From assembly GCF_000242615.2 (NCBI RefSeq), contig NZ_KI912268.1, forward strand, positions 2,913,766-2,977,765: a stretch of DNA of 64,000 nt, written 5' to 3'. The position numbers and the translations under genes were made by a program. Source of the DNA: Holophaga foetida DSM 6591. Its GTDB lineage: Bacteria; Acidobacteriota; Holophagae; Holophagales; Holophagaceae. Shown here piece by piece: positions 24,645 through 33,900 of the stretch (the first letter of the stretch is position 1; each line of letters starts with the position of its first letter). The notes beneath the pieces were generated by a model. The model did not search any database and was not told where the DNA came from. It was given only the letters and a program-made list of their open reading frames with translations.

Positions 24645-26384
24645 GTGGCAATCAAAAGTCCCTGGTGGTGGAAGCTGCTCTCGCCGCACCGTAGAACCCT
24701 GCTCTTGGGCCTCGCGGCCACCATCCTGTGCAGTGTCGCCGCCTCCTGGACCCCCTACTGGTCGGGTCGGGCCGTCAAGGCCCTCGAACTGGGCCAGTGG
24801 ACCCGCTCCCGTCAGGCCCTGGTGTGGATGCTGATTTTCACGCTGACGGCCGGGGTTGGGCGCTACCTCATGCGCAACATCCTCATCGGGCTCTCCCGGA
24901 CCATCGAGCGGGAACAGCGTGAGGAACTCTATGCCTTCTTCCTGGCCCGCCCCTTCGCCTTCTTCGAGCGCCAGCAGGTGGGTGATCTCATGAGCCGCAT
25001 CGGGGACGATGTCTCTACGGTGCGCATGGCCACGGGGCCCGGGATCATGAGCTTTCTGGCTACGGTCTCCATGCTTCCGGTCACCCTGGGGCTCATGCTT
25101 CACGCCAGTCCCCGCCTCACCTTGGCGGTGCTCATTCCCTTCGCTTTCCTGGCTGGGGGCTTCTATCTCATTGGGCACTGGAGCCACTCCCTCCAGCAGA
25201 AGATGCAGGTGGTGAACGCCAGGATCAACACCTTCAGCCACGAGGCCATCTCCGGTGAGCGCGTGATCCAGGCCTTCGGCCTTGAGGATGACCGAGTGCG
25301 GGAATTCCAGGAACTGAGCGAATACCATGCCCGCCTCAGCATCCGCCAGACGGTGCTCTGGGGTGCCTACGGTCCCGTTGCTGGCATCATGGGCGGGATC
25401 TCCATCCTGGCCCTGGTGGGCTATGGCGGCCACCTGGTGCTGCAGAAGACCCTTCACATCGGTGACCTCACGGCCTTCTCGGGGTATCTGGTGGCCCTGG
25501 GTTGGCCCATCATGTCTCTGGGCTGGGCCGCCAACCTCTTTCAGAGGGCCAAGGCGGGGCAGGAACGGATTGACTTCGTTCTCAGTTCCCCGGAAACGCC
25601 GGTTCCAGGGCCTGGGATTCAGGAACTGCCCTCCAGTCCCCTGGCGCTCCGGGGCCGTGCCCTGGTCTCGCGCTTCGATTCAGGCCGGGGCCTGGGTCCC
25701 CTGGATCTGGATCTGCCTCCCGGTGGCAGTCTCGCCATCGTGGGGGGCATCGGCTCCGGGAAGACGATCCTCCTTCAACTCCTCGCGGGGCTTCGCCAGC
25801 CCGTGGAGGGCGAGATCCGGGTGGACGGGGAGGCCCTGGATGCAGGAAAGCTCCGTTGGCACTGGGCCGGGCTCGGCTGGGTGCCCCAGGAGGCCTTTCT
25901 CTTCTCCACCACCCTCCGGGAGAACCTGGCCTTCGGGCGCCCGGAGGCGACCGACGAGGACCTCTGGGAGGTCGCCCGGGTGGTGTGCCTGGACGACCTG
26001 ATCCACCGCCTGCCCCAGGGGCTTGATACCGTGGTCGGTGAGCGGGGCGTGGTCCTGAGCGGCGGGGAGCGTCAGCGCACCGCCCTGGCCCGGGCCCTCC
26101 TGCGCAAGCCCAGACTGCTCCTGATGGACGATGCCCTTAGCGCCGTGGATGCCGAGACCGAGAGCCGCATCCTGGAGAACCTGCGGGGCTTCCTGGGCCG
26201 GGCCACCCTCGTGCTCTCCACCCATCGGGTCTTCGTGGCGGACCTCTGCGAGCAGGTGATGGTCCTGGAGGAAGGCCGGGTCATCCAGCATGGCTCCTCC
26301 CAGGAACTCTCCCAGGTGCCCGGACCCTTCGCCCGGTTGCGGATGCTGCAGAGCCTGGAACGGTCGCTGGAGGCTGCGAACTGA
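24645..26384 (+). CDS. MsbA-like ABC exporter (fused permease and ATPase)
   Basis: 579 aa from a GTG with GGAGG eight bases upstream. Longer versions of the frame run back over the divergent SprA-like gene and are not credible. The N-terminal half has six membrane helices (about 20-310) with the type IV exporter coupling segment. The ATPase domain (about 345-575) has Walker A GGIGSGKT, Q-loop WVPQEAF, signature LSGGERQR, Walker B LLLMDDALSAVD and the H-loop STHR. Family members export lipids, lipid A or drugs as homodimers; substrate unknown. Confidence 0.88.
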   Translation: MAIKSPWWWKLLSPHRRTLLLGLAATILCSVAASWTPYWSGRAVKALELGQWTRSRQALVWMLIFTLTAGVGRYLMRNILIGLSRTIEREQREELYAFFLARPFAFFERQQVGDLMSRIGDDVSTVRMATGPGIMSFLATVSMLPVTLGLMLHASPRLTLAVLIPFAFLAGGFYLIGHWSHSLQQKMQVVNARINTFSHEAISGERVIQAFGLEDDRVREFQELSEYHARLSIRQTVLWGAYGPVAGIMGGISILALVGYGGHLVLQKTLHIGDLTAFSGYLVALGWPIMSLGWAANLFQRAKAGQERIDFVLSSPETPVPGPGIQELPSSPLALRGRALVSRFDSGRGLGPLDLDLPPGGSLAIVGGIGSGKTILLQLLAGLRQPVEGEIRVDGEALDAGKLRWHWAGLGWVPQEAFLFSTTLRENLAFGRPEATDEDLWEVARVVCLDDLIHRLPQGLDTVVGERGVVLSGGERQRTALARALLRKPRLLLMDDALSAVDAETESRILENLRGFLGRATLVLSTHRVFVADLCEQVMVLEEGRVIQHGSSQELSQVPGPFARLRMLQSLERSLEAAN

Positions 26385-26390
26385 AAAGAA

Positions 26391-26480
26391 ATTCCACCAC
26401 GAAGGCGCGAAGACACTAAGGAAAAGCAAAAGAAAGAAACGCTTTTCTTGGTCTTTTCTTCCTGACTTGGTGTCTACCCT
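26391..26480. repeat. Imperfect inverted repeat of the CGAAGACAC type
   Basis: CCACGAAGGCGCGAAGACAC...GGAAAAGCAAAAG (from 26397) is loosely mirrored by CTTTTCTTCCTGACTTGGTGTC (to about 26475). CCACGAAGGCACGAAGACAC-like sequences recur between genes of many bacteria. Non-coding. Confidence 0.4.
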
Positions 26481-26498
26481 GTAAACCCTTGGGTTTAC
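26481..26498. other. 18-bp perfect palindrome GTAAACCC/GGGTTTAC
   Basis: Short perfect hairpin (8-bp stem, 2-nt turn) between the ABC exporter and smpB. Role unknown; may be part of a two-hairpin terminator region with 26542-26574. Confidence 0.45.
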
Positions 26499-26541
26499 AT
26501 CGCCCCCTGAAGCCGCGTATTCGCATTCGGTCCTTCTCTTT

Positions 26542-26574
26542 ACCAAGCAACCCCGCGCGGCGGGGTTGCTTGGT
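26542..26574. terminator. Terminator hairpin between ABC exporter and smpB
   Basis: A 13-bp perfect stem (ACCAAGCAACCCC with its mirror at 26562-26574), extendable inward by two pairs, separates convergent genes. A TTTTT run follows 10 bases later on the plus strand; there is no T-run on the minus side. Confidence 0.65.
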
Positions 26575-26593
26575 GGTGGAAGTCTCTTTTTGA

Positions 26594-27049
26594 CTATTCC
26601 CGGTCGCCCTTCCGGATGCGGTCCATCTCCCGCTTGCTCTCCCGCTCCTTGAGGGCTTCGCGCTTGTCGCCCAGGCTCTTGCCCTCGGCCAAGGCGATCT
26701 TTACCTTGATGATCCCCTTGGCATTCAGATAGATGGCCAAGGGGACGATGGTGAAGCCCTTGCGGGTGGCCTTGGCGATGATGCGGGTGATCTCGGCGCG
26801 GTTCAAGAGGAGCTTGCGGGGGCGCAGGGGGTCGTGGTTGGCATAGGTGCCGAAGATGTAGGGCTGGATATGGCACTGCTTGAGCCACAGCTCGGTGCCG
26901 GAGATGTCCACGAAGGCGTCCTGGAGCTGTCCCTTGCCCTCCCGGAGGGACTTGACCTCTGTGCCCTGGAGGGCGATGCCAGCCTCCCAGGTCTCCAGGA
27001 TGTGGTAGGCGTGCAGGGCCTTGCGGTTCCTGACCAGGTCTTCGCTCAT
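26594..27049 (-). CDS. smpB: SsrA-binding protein SmpB
   Basis: 151 aa, full length. SmpB binds tmRNA and delivers it to stalled ribosomes for trans-translation. Signatures are NRKALHAYHILETWEAGIALQGTEVKSLREGKG and RKLLLNRAEI, with the basic C-terminal tail (REALKERESKREMDRIRKGDRE) that reads the empty mRNA channel. The start at 27049 overlaps the dedA stop as ATGA. No ssrA gene was recognised in the window. Confidence 0.95.
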   Translation of the reverse strand: MSEDLVRNRKALHAYHILETWEAGIALQGTEVKSLREGKGQLQDAFVDISGTELWLKQCHIQPYIFGTYANHDPLRPRKLLLNRAEITRIIAKATRKGFTIVPLAIYLNAKGIIKVKIALAEGKSLGDKREALKERESKREMDRIRKGDRE

Positions 27050-27702
27050 GCCAGGGCCTTCCTCCGGGACCTGAAATACTCGACGATCGCGGGCAGGACC
27101 GAGATGACGATGATGGCCACCAGCACAGATTCGAAGTGGGTCTTGACCCAGGGGATGCCGCCGAAGATCCGTCCCGCGGCCATGATCAGCCCCACCCAGA
27201 GGATCGCCCCGCTGATGTTGTAGAGGGCGAAGTGGCTGTAGGTCATCTTCCCGATGCCAGCCACGAAGGGGGCGAAGGTGCGGACGATTGGCACGAAGCG
27301 CGCGAGGATGATGGTCTTGCCGCCGTATTTCTCGTAGAACTCGTGTGCGGCCATCAGGTGCTTCTTGTTGAGCCATCGCCCGCCTTCGTTGTGGAAGACC
27401 GCTGGGCCCAGTCGGGCGCCGATGGAGTAGTTCACGGCATCCCCCAGGACCGCCGCCACCACCAGGAGCAGGCCCAGAAGCCAGAGGTTGAGGGGGGTTC
27501 CGGGGATGGCCCCCAGGGCACCGATGGCAAAGAGCAGGCTGTCCCCTGGCAGGAAGGGCAGGACCACCAGCCCCGTTTCGCAGAAGATGATGGCGAAGAG
27601 CACGACATAGAGCCAGCCGTCCATCTGGCCAGCCATCAGATTGAGCGTTTCGGGGTTTGTTAAACGGCGCAGGAAGTCCAGCGCCAGATGTAGCCATGCC
27701 AT
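27046..27702 (-). CDS. DedA family membrane protein
   Basis: 218 aa with about five hydrophobic segments. FLPGDSLLFAIGAL and the conserved amphipathic region KYGGKTIILARFVPIVRTFAPFVAGIGKM are DedA/SNARE-associated family hallmarks. Recent work links DedA proteins to undecaprenyl-phosphate or phospholipid recycling across the inner membrane. It overlaps smpB by 4 bp and probably shares its transcript. Confidence 0.92.
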   Translation of the reverse strand: MAWLHLALDFLRRLTNPETLNLMAGQMDGWLYVVLFAIIFCETGLVVLPFLPGDSLLFAIGALGAIPGTPLNLWLLGLLLVVAAVLGDAVNYSIGARLGPAVFHNEGGRWLNKKHLMAAHEFYEKYGGKTIILARFVPIVRTFAPFVAGIGKMTYSHFALYNISGAILWVGLIMAAGRIFGGIPWVKTHFESVLVAIIVISVLPAIVEYFRSRRKALA

Positions 27703-27906
27703 GAGTTTCCCTTCGGGTCAGGCCTGAGCCTTGGTTTTAGAGTAATCCAGGAGGCAGGCTCCACCAAATCTGGTGACGTTCGGCGGCTGAAATGAATGGT
27801 TTGGCGAAGGCCTGGGGTGAAGGACCTCTGATCTCACCCTGAACCAGAGTGGTGGCCCTGAATAACTGGGACCGGCGCCAAGGCGGGGCACCACACTCGC
27901 TTTTTC

Positions 27907-29091
27907 TCACACGAAGAGCTGCAGCACCGCGTTGCTCATCAGCATCCCCTTGGGCGTCAGGCGGAGGATCGCGTTCTGGCGTTCCAGGAGGGCCGCCTTG
28001 ACGCAGGGCTCCAGGGCCTTCTCCCAGCCTTCCACAAGCGGCAGGAGGCCCTGGGAATCTGCCTGGCGGCGGAGAGCTTCCCAGTCGATTCCGCGGTGCA
28101 TGCGCAGGCCCAGGAGCGGGATTTCCGCCAGGGCCTCTTCGGGGCTCAGGTCTTGGCACTCCGAAAGTCCCTCGCCCTGGGCCCAGGCCTTGGGGGATTC
28201 CGCCTCGGTCCATCGGTAGCGTCCCAGCTGGCTGGCGGCACTGGGGCCCAGGCCCAGGTAGGGGCGCCTCTCCCAGTAGCGGGAGTTGTGGCGGGACTCG
28301 CACCCGGGCCGGGCGTAGTTGCTGATCTCGTACGGGGGGAGGCCGAGACGGGGCAACTCCTCCTGGAGGGCTTCGAAGACATCCGCCACCTCGTCCTCCG
28401 AGGGCAGGCGCAGGAGCCCGGCGTCCACATCCCCCTTCAGGATGCAGTCCTTGTCCAGGTCCAGGAGGTAGATGGAGAGGTGCTCGACCCCGGCTTCCAC
28501 CAAGGTCCGGGCATCTGTGAGGATGCGCCCCAGATCCTGCCCCGGGATCCCCACCATGAGGTCCGCGCTGACCCGCTGGAAGCCGGCCTGGCGGGCATCC
28601 TCGATGGCCTGGAGGCCCTCGGCGGCGGAGTGGATGCGTCCCAGTCGTTCCAGCAGGAGGTCGTCCAGGGTCTGGATGCCCAGGCTGAGACGGTCCCAGC
28701 CCAGCCTGCAGGCACCCTGGAACCAGGCGCGGTCGGCGGTGCCCGGGTTGGCCTCGATGGTGGCCTCCATCAGGGAGGAAAGATCGAAGGAACTCCCCAG
28801 GGCGGCGCCCAGGCGTTCCAGGTCCGGCACCTCTAGGAGGGAGGGGGTGCCCCCCCCCAGGTAGAGGGTGTCGACCTCGGGCCTTGCCAGGGCTTGGCCC
28901 CACTCCGTGATTTCGCCGAGCATACGCTCCAGGACTGGCCCCTGAAGTCGCCGATCCTGGGTGGAGGAGAAGGAGCAATAGCCGCAGCGGGCCCGACAGA
29001 AGGGATAGTGGAGATAGAGCCCGATGGGCTCCGCCTTCGCCGCACTGCGCAGCTCCGGACGTAGGGCTGACGGTGGGCCAAGGTCAGTCAT
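27907..29091 (-). CDS. hemW: Heme chaperone HemW (radical SAM, coproporphyrinogen oxidase-like)
   Basis: 394 aa. The radical SAM cluster motif is CRARCGYCSF near residue 31 (CxxxCxxC), preceded by IGLYLHYPFC. The glycine-rich SAM site is DTLYLGGGTPSLL. The HNxxYW-type motif RHNSRYW separates HemW from HemN. HemW is a heme-binding protein that helps load heme into target enzymes, not a coproporphyrinogen dehydrogenase. The C-terminal HemN domain extends to about residue 390. Monocistronic by spacing; the 204-bp gap downstream shows no clear structure. Confidence 0.9.
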   Translation of the reverse strand: MTDLGPPSALRPELRSAAKAEPIGLYLHYPFCRARCGYCSFSSTQDRRLQGPVLERMLGEITEWGQALARPEVDTLYLGGGTPSLLEVPDLERLGAALGSSFDLSSLMEATIEANPGTADRAWFQGACRLGWDRLSLGIQTLDDLLLERLGRIHSAAEGLQAIEDARQAGFQRVSADLMVGIPGQDLGRILTDARTLVEAGVEHLSIYLLDLDKDCILKGDVDAGLLRLPSEDEVADVFEALQEELPRLGLPPYEISNYARPGCESRHNSRYWERRPYLGLGPSAASQLGRYRWTEAESPKAWAQGEGLSECQDLSPEEALAEIPLLGLRMHRGIDWEALRRQADSQGLLPLVEGWEKALEPCVKAALLERQNAILRLTPKGMLMSNAVLQLFV

Positions 29092-29220
29092 GGAGCCATG
29101 GCCCCGAAGGGCCGTTCCAGATGCCGCACCCGTTTGCGGGCCTTCCCTCCGCGCCCTCTCTTTTCAAGCTCTGCGCCCTCCGCGTTGACTCAGTGGATCG
29201 TGGAAGGCGGCAGACCTGCT

Positions 29221-30102
29221 TCAATCGCCCAGGTGGCTGATGAAGTGGGAGGTGTCCGCGGAGGGGGACAGCAGGACATTGTCGATGAGTCGGGTCCTGC
29301 CCACCATGGCAGCCACTGCCAGGACGGCGGCACGGTTCACCTCGCGGCTGACGGGCTCCAGCGTGAGGGCATCCACCAGTTCGCAGTAGTGGATCTCGTC
29401 CATTTCATTCAGTTCCGTCTTGGCGGCGGCGAGAAGGGCCTCCGCATCCCGGGTGCCCCCCCTGAAGGCCGCCTCGGCCTTCAGCAGGCCGCGGCTGATG
29501 CAGAGGGCTCGCTGGCGGTTCTCGGGGCTCAGGTAGGTGTTGCGGGAACTCATGGCAAGGCCGTCCGCCTCCCGGATGGTGGGGGCGGCGATGATGTCCA
29601 CGGGAAGGTTCAGGTCCTTGACCAGGCGCCGGATGACCGCCACCTGCTGGAAATCCTTCTGGCCGAAGAAGGCCAGATTGGGCTGCACCATGTTGAAGAG
29701 CTTGGTCACCACCGTGGCCACGCCCCGGAAGTGGCCGGGCCGGAACTCGCCGCAGAGGACGTTTCCCAGGTTGCCGGGCTCCACGAACGTGCTGAATCCG
29801 GTGGGGTAGACCTCGGAGGGCTCGGGCATGAAGAGGATCTTCACGCCCAGTTTGAGACAGAGGTTCTGATCCCGCTCCGCGTCCCTGGGGTACTGGGCGA
29901 AGTCTTCCTCGGGGCCGAACTGGGTGGGATTGACGAAGATCGAAACCACGGGGCAGTCGCAGCGTGCCGCGCACTGGCGGATCAGCGAGGCGTGCCCCTC
30001 GTGCAGAAAGCCCATGGTGGGGACGAATCCGATGGTATTGCCGCCTTCACGTCTCGCCTTGAGGGCGGTCCGCAGTTCGGGGATGGTGCGAATAATGCGC
30101 AT
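29221..30102 (-). CDS. panC: Pantothenate synthetase
   Basis: 293 aa. It joins pantoate and beta-alanine with ATP to make pantothenate. The HIGH-like motif is in PTMGFLHEGHASLI, followed by SIFVNPTQFGPEEDFAQYPRD and the KMSKS-like MSSRNTYLSPENRQRA. Complete length. It lies 21 bp after panB; panD is in the same window at 54251-54646, so the three genes are split over two loci. Confidence 0.95.
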   Translation of the reverse strand: MRIIRTIPELRTALKARREGGNTIGFVPTMGFLHEGHASLIRQCAARCDCPVVSIFVNPTQFGPEEDFAQYPRDAERDQNLCLKLGVKILFMPEPSEVYPTGFSTFVEPGNLGNVLCGEFRPGHFRGVATVVTKLFNMVQPNLAFFGQKDFQQVAVIRRLVKDLNLPVDIIAAPTIREADGLAMSSRNTYLSPENRQRALCISRGLLKAEAAFRGGTRDAEALLAAAKTELNEMDEIHYCELVDALTLEPVSREVNRAAVLAVAAMVGRTRLIDNVLLSPSADTSHFISHLGD

Positions 30103-30123
30103 AAAACGACTCGATTCTTGGGT

Positions 30124-30999
30124 CTAATTCCGGCCTTCCCCTGCGTGCCACTCGTTGAGGAGCTTGCGGGCGGGCTCTGGAAGAATATAGGATTCCCGCG
30201 CATCTGGGAACACCCCCCCCCGCACATCTTCTGCCCATCTGGCGATGGCGCTCACGGAATCTTCATAGCCTGACATGTATTTGCGAACGAACTTGGCGGG
30301 TTTGCCCGGGAGTAGTCCCAATAGATCGTGAAAGACCAGAACCTGCCCATCGCATCCCGGTCCGGCCCCGATTCCGATGGTGGGGATCTCCAGTTCCTGG
30401 GTGACCCGGGCGCCCAGGTCCGCCGGGATGCCTTCGAGCACGATCATGAAGCAGCCGGCATCCTGGAGCCTCAGGGCGTCCTCCACAACCCGGATGGCCT
30501 CGTGCCCGGCACGGCCCTGGACGGCGTAGCCCCCCATGGCGTGGACGGACTGGGGGGTGAGCCCGAGGTGCCCCATTACCGGGATCTCTGCATCCACCAG
30601 GGCCTTCACGACCTGAACACGGTTGGCGCCCCCTTCCAGCTTCACCGCCTGGGCGCCGCGCTGGAGAAAGCCTCCCGCGTTGCGGATGGAATCCTCCAGC
30701 CCCAGGTGGTAGCTCAGGTAGGGCAGATCCACCACCAGGAATGCCTTGGGACGGGTCCTGGCCACGGCCTCCAGGTGGTGGTTCATCATGGCCATGGAGA
30801 CCGGCAGGGTGTTGTCGAAGCCCAGACAGACGTTGCCCACGCTATCGCCCACAAGGATCATGTCCACCCCGGCGGCGTCCGCCAATCGGGCGTGGACGGC
30901 GTCATAGGCCGTGAGCATGGCCAGCTTTTCCCCGGCTTGGACCTTCTCGATCAGCTTGGGGATGGTGAGCTGTACGCGGTTGGTGGAGGGAGAACTCAT
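30124..30999 (-). CDS. panB: 3-methyl-2-oxobutanoate hydroxymethyltransferase
   Basis: 291 aa from the ATG at 30999, which overlaps the stop of the upstream ATPase/TPR gene as ATGA; another ATG lies four codons upstream at 31011. It adds a hydroxymethyl group from methylene-THF to ketoisovalerate. Signatures are MLTAYDAVHARLADAAGVDMILVGDSVGNV (metal-binding Asp), VKLEGG, MGHLGLTPQSV and TIGIGAGPGCDGQVLVFHDLLGL. First step of pantoate synthesis. Confidence 0.95.
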   Translation of the reverse strand: MSSPSTNRVQLTIPKLIEKVQAGEKLAMLTAYDAVHARLADAAGVDMILVGDSVGNVCLGFDNTLPVSMAMMNHHLEAVARTRPKAFLVVDLPYLSYHLGLEDSIRNAGGFLQRGAQAVKLEGGANRVQVVKALVDAEIPVMGHLGLTPQSVHAMGGYAVQGRAGHEAIRVVEDALRLQDAGCFMIVLEGIPADLGARVTQELEIPTIGIGAGPGCDGQVLVFHDLLGLLPGKPAKFVRKYMSGYEDSVSAIARWAEDVRGGVFPDARESYILPEPARKLLNEWHAGEGRN

Positions 31000-33900
31000 G
31001 CTGGATCCCATGTCTGAAGGCCCACGGGTGGGGGGAGGTGTTGAGGAAGGTCCATGCCCACGGATTCCACCGCGAGGCGGAAATGATGCAGGTCTGGACG
31101 GCCCAGGAAGTGGGGGCCGAAGGCCGCGGGCACCCTGGACCAGAGTTCCTGGAAGCTGGAGCAGGCTTCCTGTATCTTGGCGCGGGCTCCCAGCTCTTCT
31201 CCGCGCCTGAGGAGCAGGCATGCCCCCTGGGTGCAGGCCTCCAGCACCAGGGAGGTGCGGCCCAGCTCCCGGGCGGTGGCGAGGACTTCACCCCAGGCTC
31301 GCAACGCCTCGGAGGCCGCAGTGTCGCTGGAGGCCGAGAGGAGGATGGCGTGGGCGTGGTGCCATTCCAAGTCCAGCCAGCGCGAACCGGAGCTGGCGAC
31401 GGGCTCCCTCAGGGCCTCCAGGCCGGACCAGCGGGCGGGGGTGTCCGGGGCGCGGTCCTGGGCCAGAGCCTGGATCTGGCGGACCCTGGCGAGGGTCTCC
31501 CGCCAGCTCAGGCCGAAGCCCCGATGGCAATCCGCCGCTTCCTGATAGACCCGTGCGGCATTCCCCCACGCCCCCCGGAATTCGAGGATCTCGGCCTGGA
31601 GGGAGAGGCGTTCGCCTTCCTCATGGGCGGACATGGGCTCCCCTGGGCAAGCCAGTTCCAGCAGGAGGTGCTCGGATTCGAGATGATCCCCGAGGCAGGC
31701 CAGGGTGCGGGCTCTCCAGAGGGAGGCTCGAGCGGCGCGGCCCCGGTCGCTCAGCTGCTCATAGCCCTCAATGGCCTGCTCCAGGCAGGAGAGGGCGCGG
31801 CCCAGATCCTGCTCCACGCTGGCGATCATGCCCAGGGCCAGGTGGCAGTCGGCGATGAGTTCCAGGTCATCCTGGGCCAGAGCCGCGTTCATGGCTTCGG
31901 AGAGGCACCGGTGGGCAGGCTGGGACTGCCCCATGGCGAAGTGGGTCTGGCCCAGGGCCAGAAGCACCCCCACAAGGCGACGGTGGTCTTGGCTGTGCTC
32001 CAGGATGCGCCTAGCTCCCAGGAGGGAGCCGAGGGCTCCGTGGAACTGGCAGCGCTCCATCTGGATCCGTCCCAGGTCCAACAGCAGTCCGGCGCGCTCT
32101 GCGTGGCTCTCTCGCTGCTCCACACGTTCCACGAGGCGTTTGCCCTCCTCGAAGTGGCGGGCGGCCTGGGATACGTGTCCCCGGAAGAAATAGCCGCGCC
32201 CCAGGGCGAGCCGCAGGCGGGTCTGCTCCTCGTGGAAGAGGTGGTCCATGAGCAGGCTCTGGGCCTTCCGGGCCGTATGCTCCGCCTGTTCAAAGCGCCG
32301 GAGGCGGAGCTGCAGGAAGGCCTTCTTTCGCAAGGTCCGGGCGCGTTGGGTCGGGGGGGCCAGCTCCTCGCTGTCCTCCTCCAGGGCCTGATCCAGGGAT
32401 TCCAGGGCCCATTCGTAGGGGGAGCGGCCCTTGAGCTGGCCGGGGTGGACCCTCCCCCGGATGGTGGAATGGGTCCAGGAATCCGCCAGGAATTCCCAGA
32501 GTCGGGCCTTCTGGGCTGGGCTGGGCCCCAGGGCGAGGGTCTGCCGGACGATGGCCTCCGCCTCTCCGGGGGCCGGGGGAGGCTGTTCGATGGCCTCCAT
32601 GACCCTGGCCAGAGCGGTCGGGGCATCGGAGGCGTAGGACTGGAGGCGCACCGAGAGGACGGGTCCCCGGGATTCATCCTGGATGGCCTTCAGGAGGGTC
32701 CGGGCGAGACGCTTGATCTCGCCTGGCGGGATTCCCTCCATGGCCAGATCCCGGATCTGGGGGCTCAGGGGGGATGCCCGACCATCCAGGATCTGCACGA
32801 ACTTGCCGTTCTGAAGGGCTTGAAGGGCCTCCTCCAGCGGCTCCCCCGCCAGGCCGACGGCCCGGCCCAGGGCGCTGAGGCTCACGGAATCGTCCCCCAG
32901 GGCCACGAGACGGGCCAGGAGGGCGGCGGCCGGGGGGAGACGTCGGAAGCGGCCGGAGAGAATCTCCGAGAGCATGTCTGGATGGGCGACCAGGGAGATG
33001 GGCTTGCCGGGGACCGGACGCCAGCGTCCCCCTTCCCAGACCAGGGCACCCTCCAGCAAGGCGCGCTCCAGGAGGTTTCGCAGGATGCCCGCATTGCCGA
33101 GGCTGGCCAGGCAGACGTCCATGGCCAGGGCTTCCGACAGGTCGTGGGGACCGAGGATATCCTCCAGGGTGGCTCTCAGATCCCGGTCCTCCAGGCGTTT
33201 GAGGTTCAGGATGGCCACATCGGGATCCTGGCTCAGGGGCCCGAGGAGGGGGCGGGCCGTGCGGGTGGGACCCCCGTTGTTCACCACCAGGAGCCAGGGG
33301 AGGCGGGAGCTGCGGATCAGGTCCTTGAGCAGTCCCAGGAGGGCATTGTCTGCCCGGTCCACGCCGCGGAGCAGGATGAGCCTGGGATGGCGCTCCTGGG
33401 CGAATTGCAGCAGGGTGAGGGCCCCGGCCAGTTCCGCAGGGTCCACCTGGGAGAGTCCTCCCCTGTGTTTGCGAACACTGCGGAGGAATGCGAAGCTCTC
33501 CACGCGCGCTGCCAGGTTCCGCGCCACATCCGGATGCTGGGCGTAGAACTCCGCTTCGCTGCCCTGGATCAGATTATGGAGGAGGCGTCCCAGGAAGTGC
33601 CCTGCGGCTTCCTCTCCCATCACATCGAGTCCGTTGACCCATATCCCCTCCGTTTCGGCGGCGGCGGCGGCATAGGCGGCCAGAAGCTCCTTCCCAAGCC
33701 CCTCCTCCCCCTGGATCACCACCACCCGCTCATGGGTGGAGCCGGCCTTCAGGCCGAACATCAGGGACTTGAGGTAGGTCATCTCCTGGGTCCGTCCACG
33801 GATCGGCAGGGGGCTTTCCGCGGTCAGATCGGGAGGCGCCTCCCATGGGCGGTGGGGGCCCGCCTCTTGGCAGGGGATGGCTTCCAGGACCCCCTTCAGT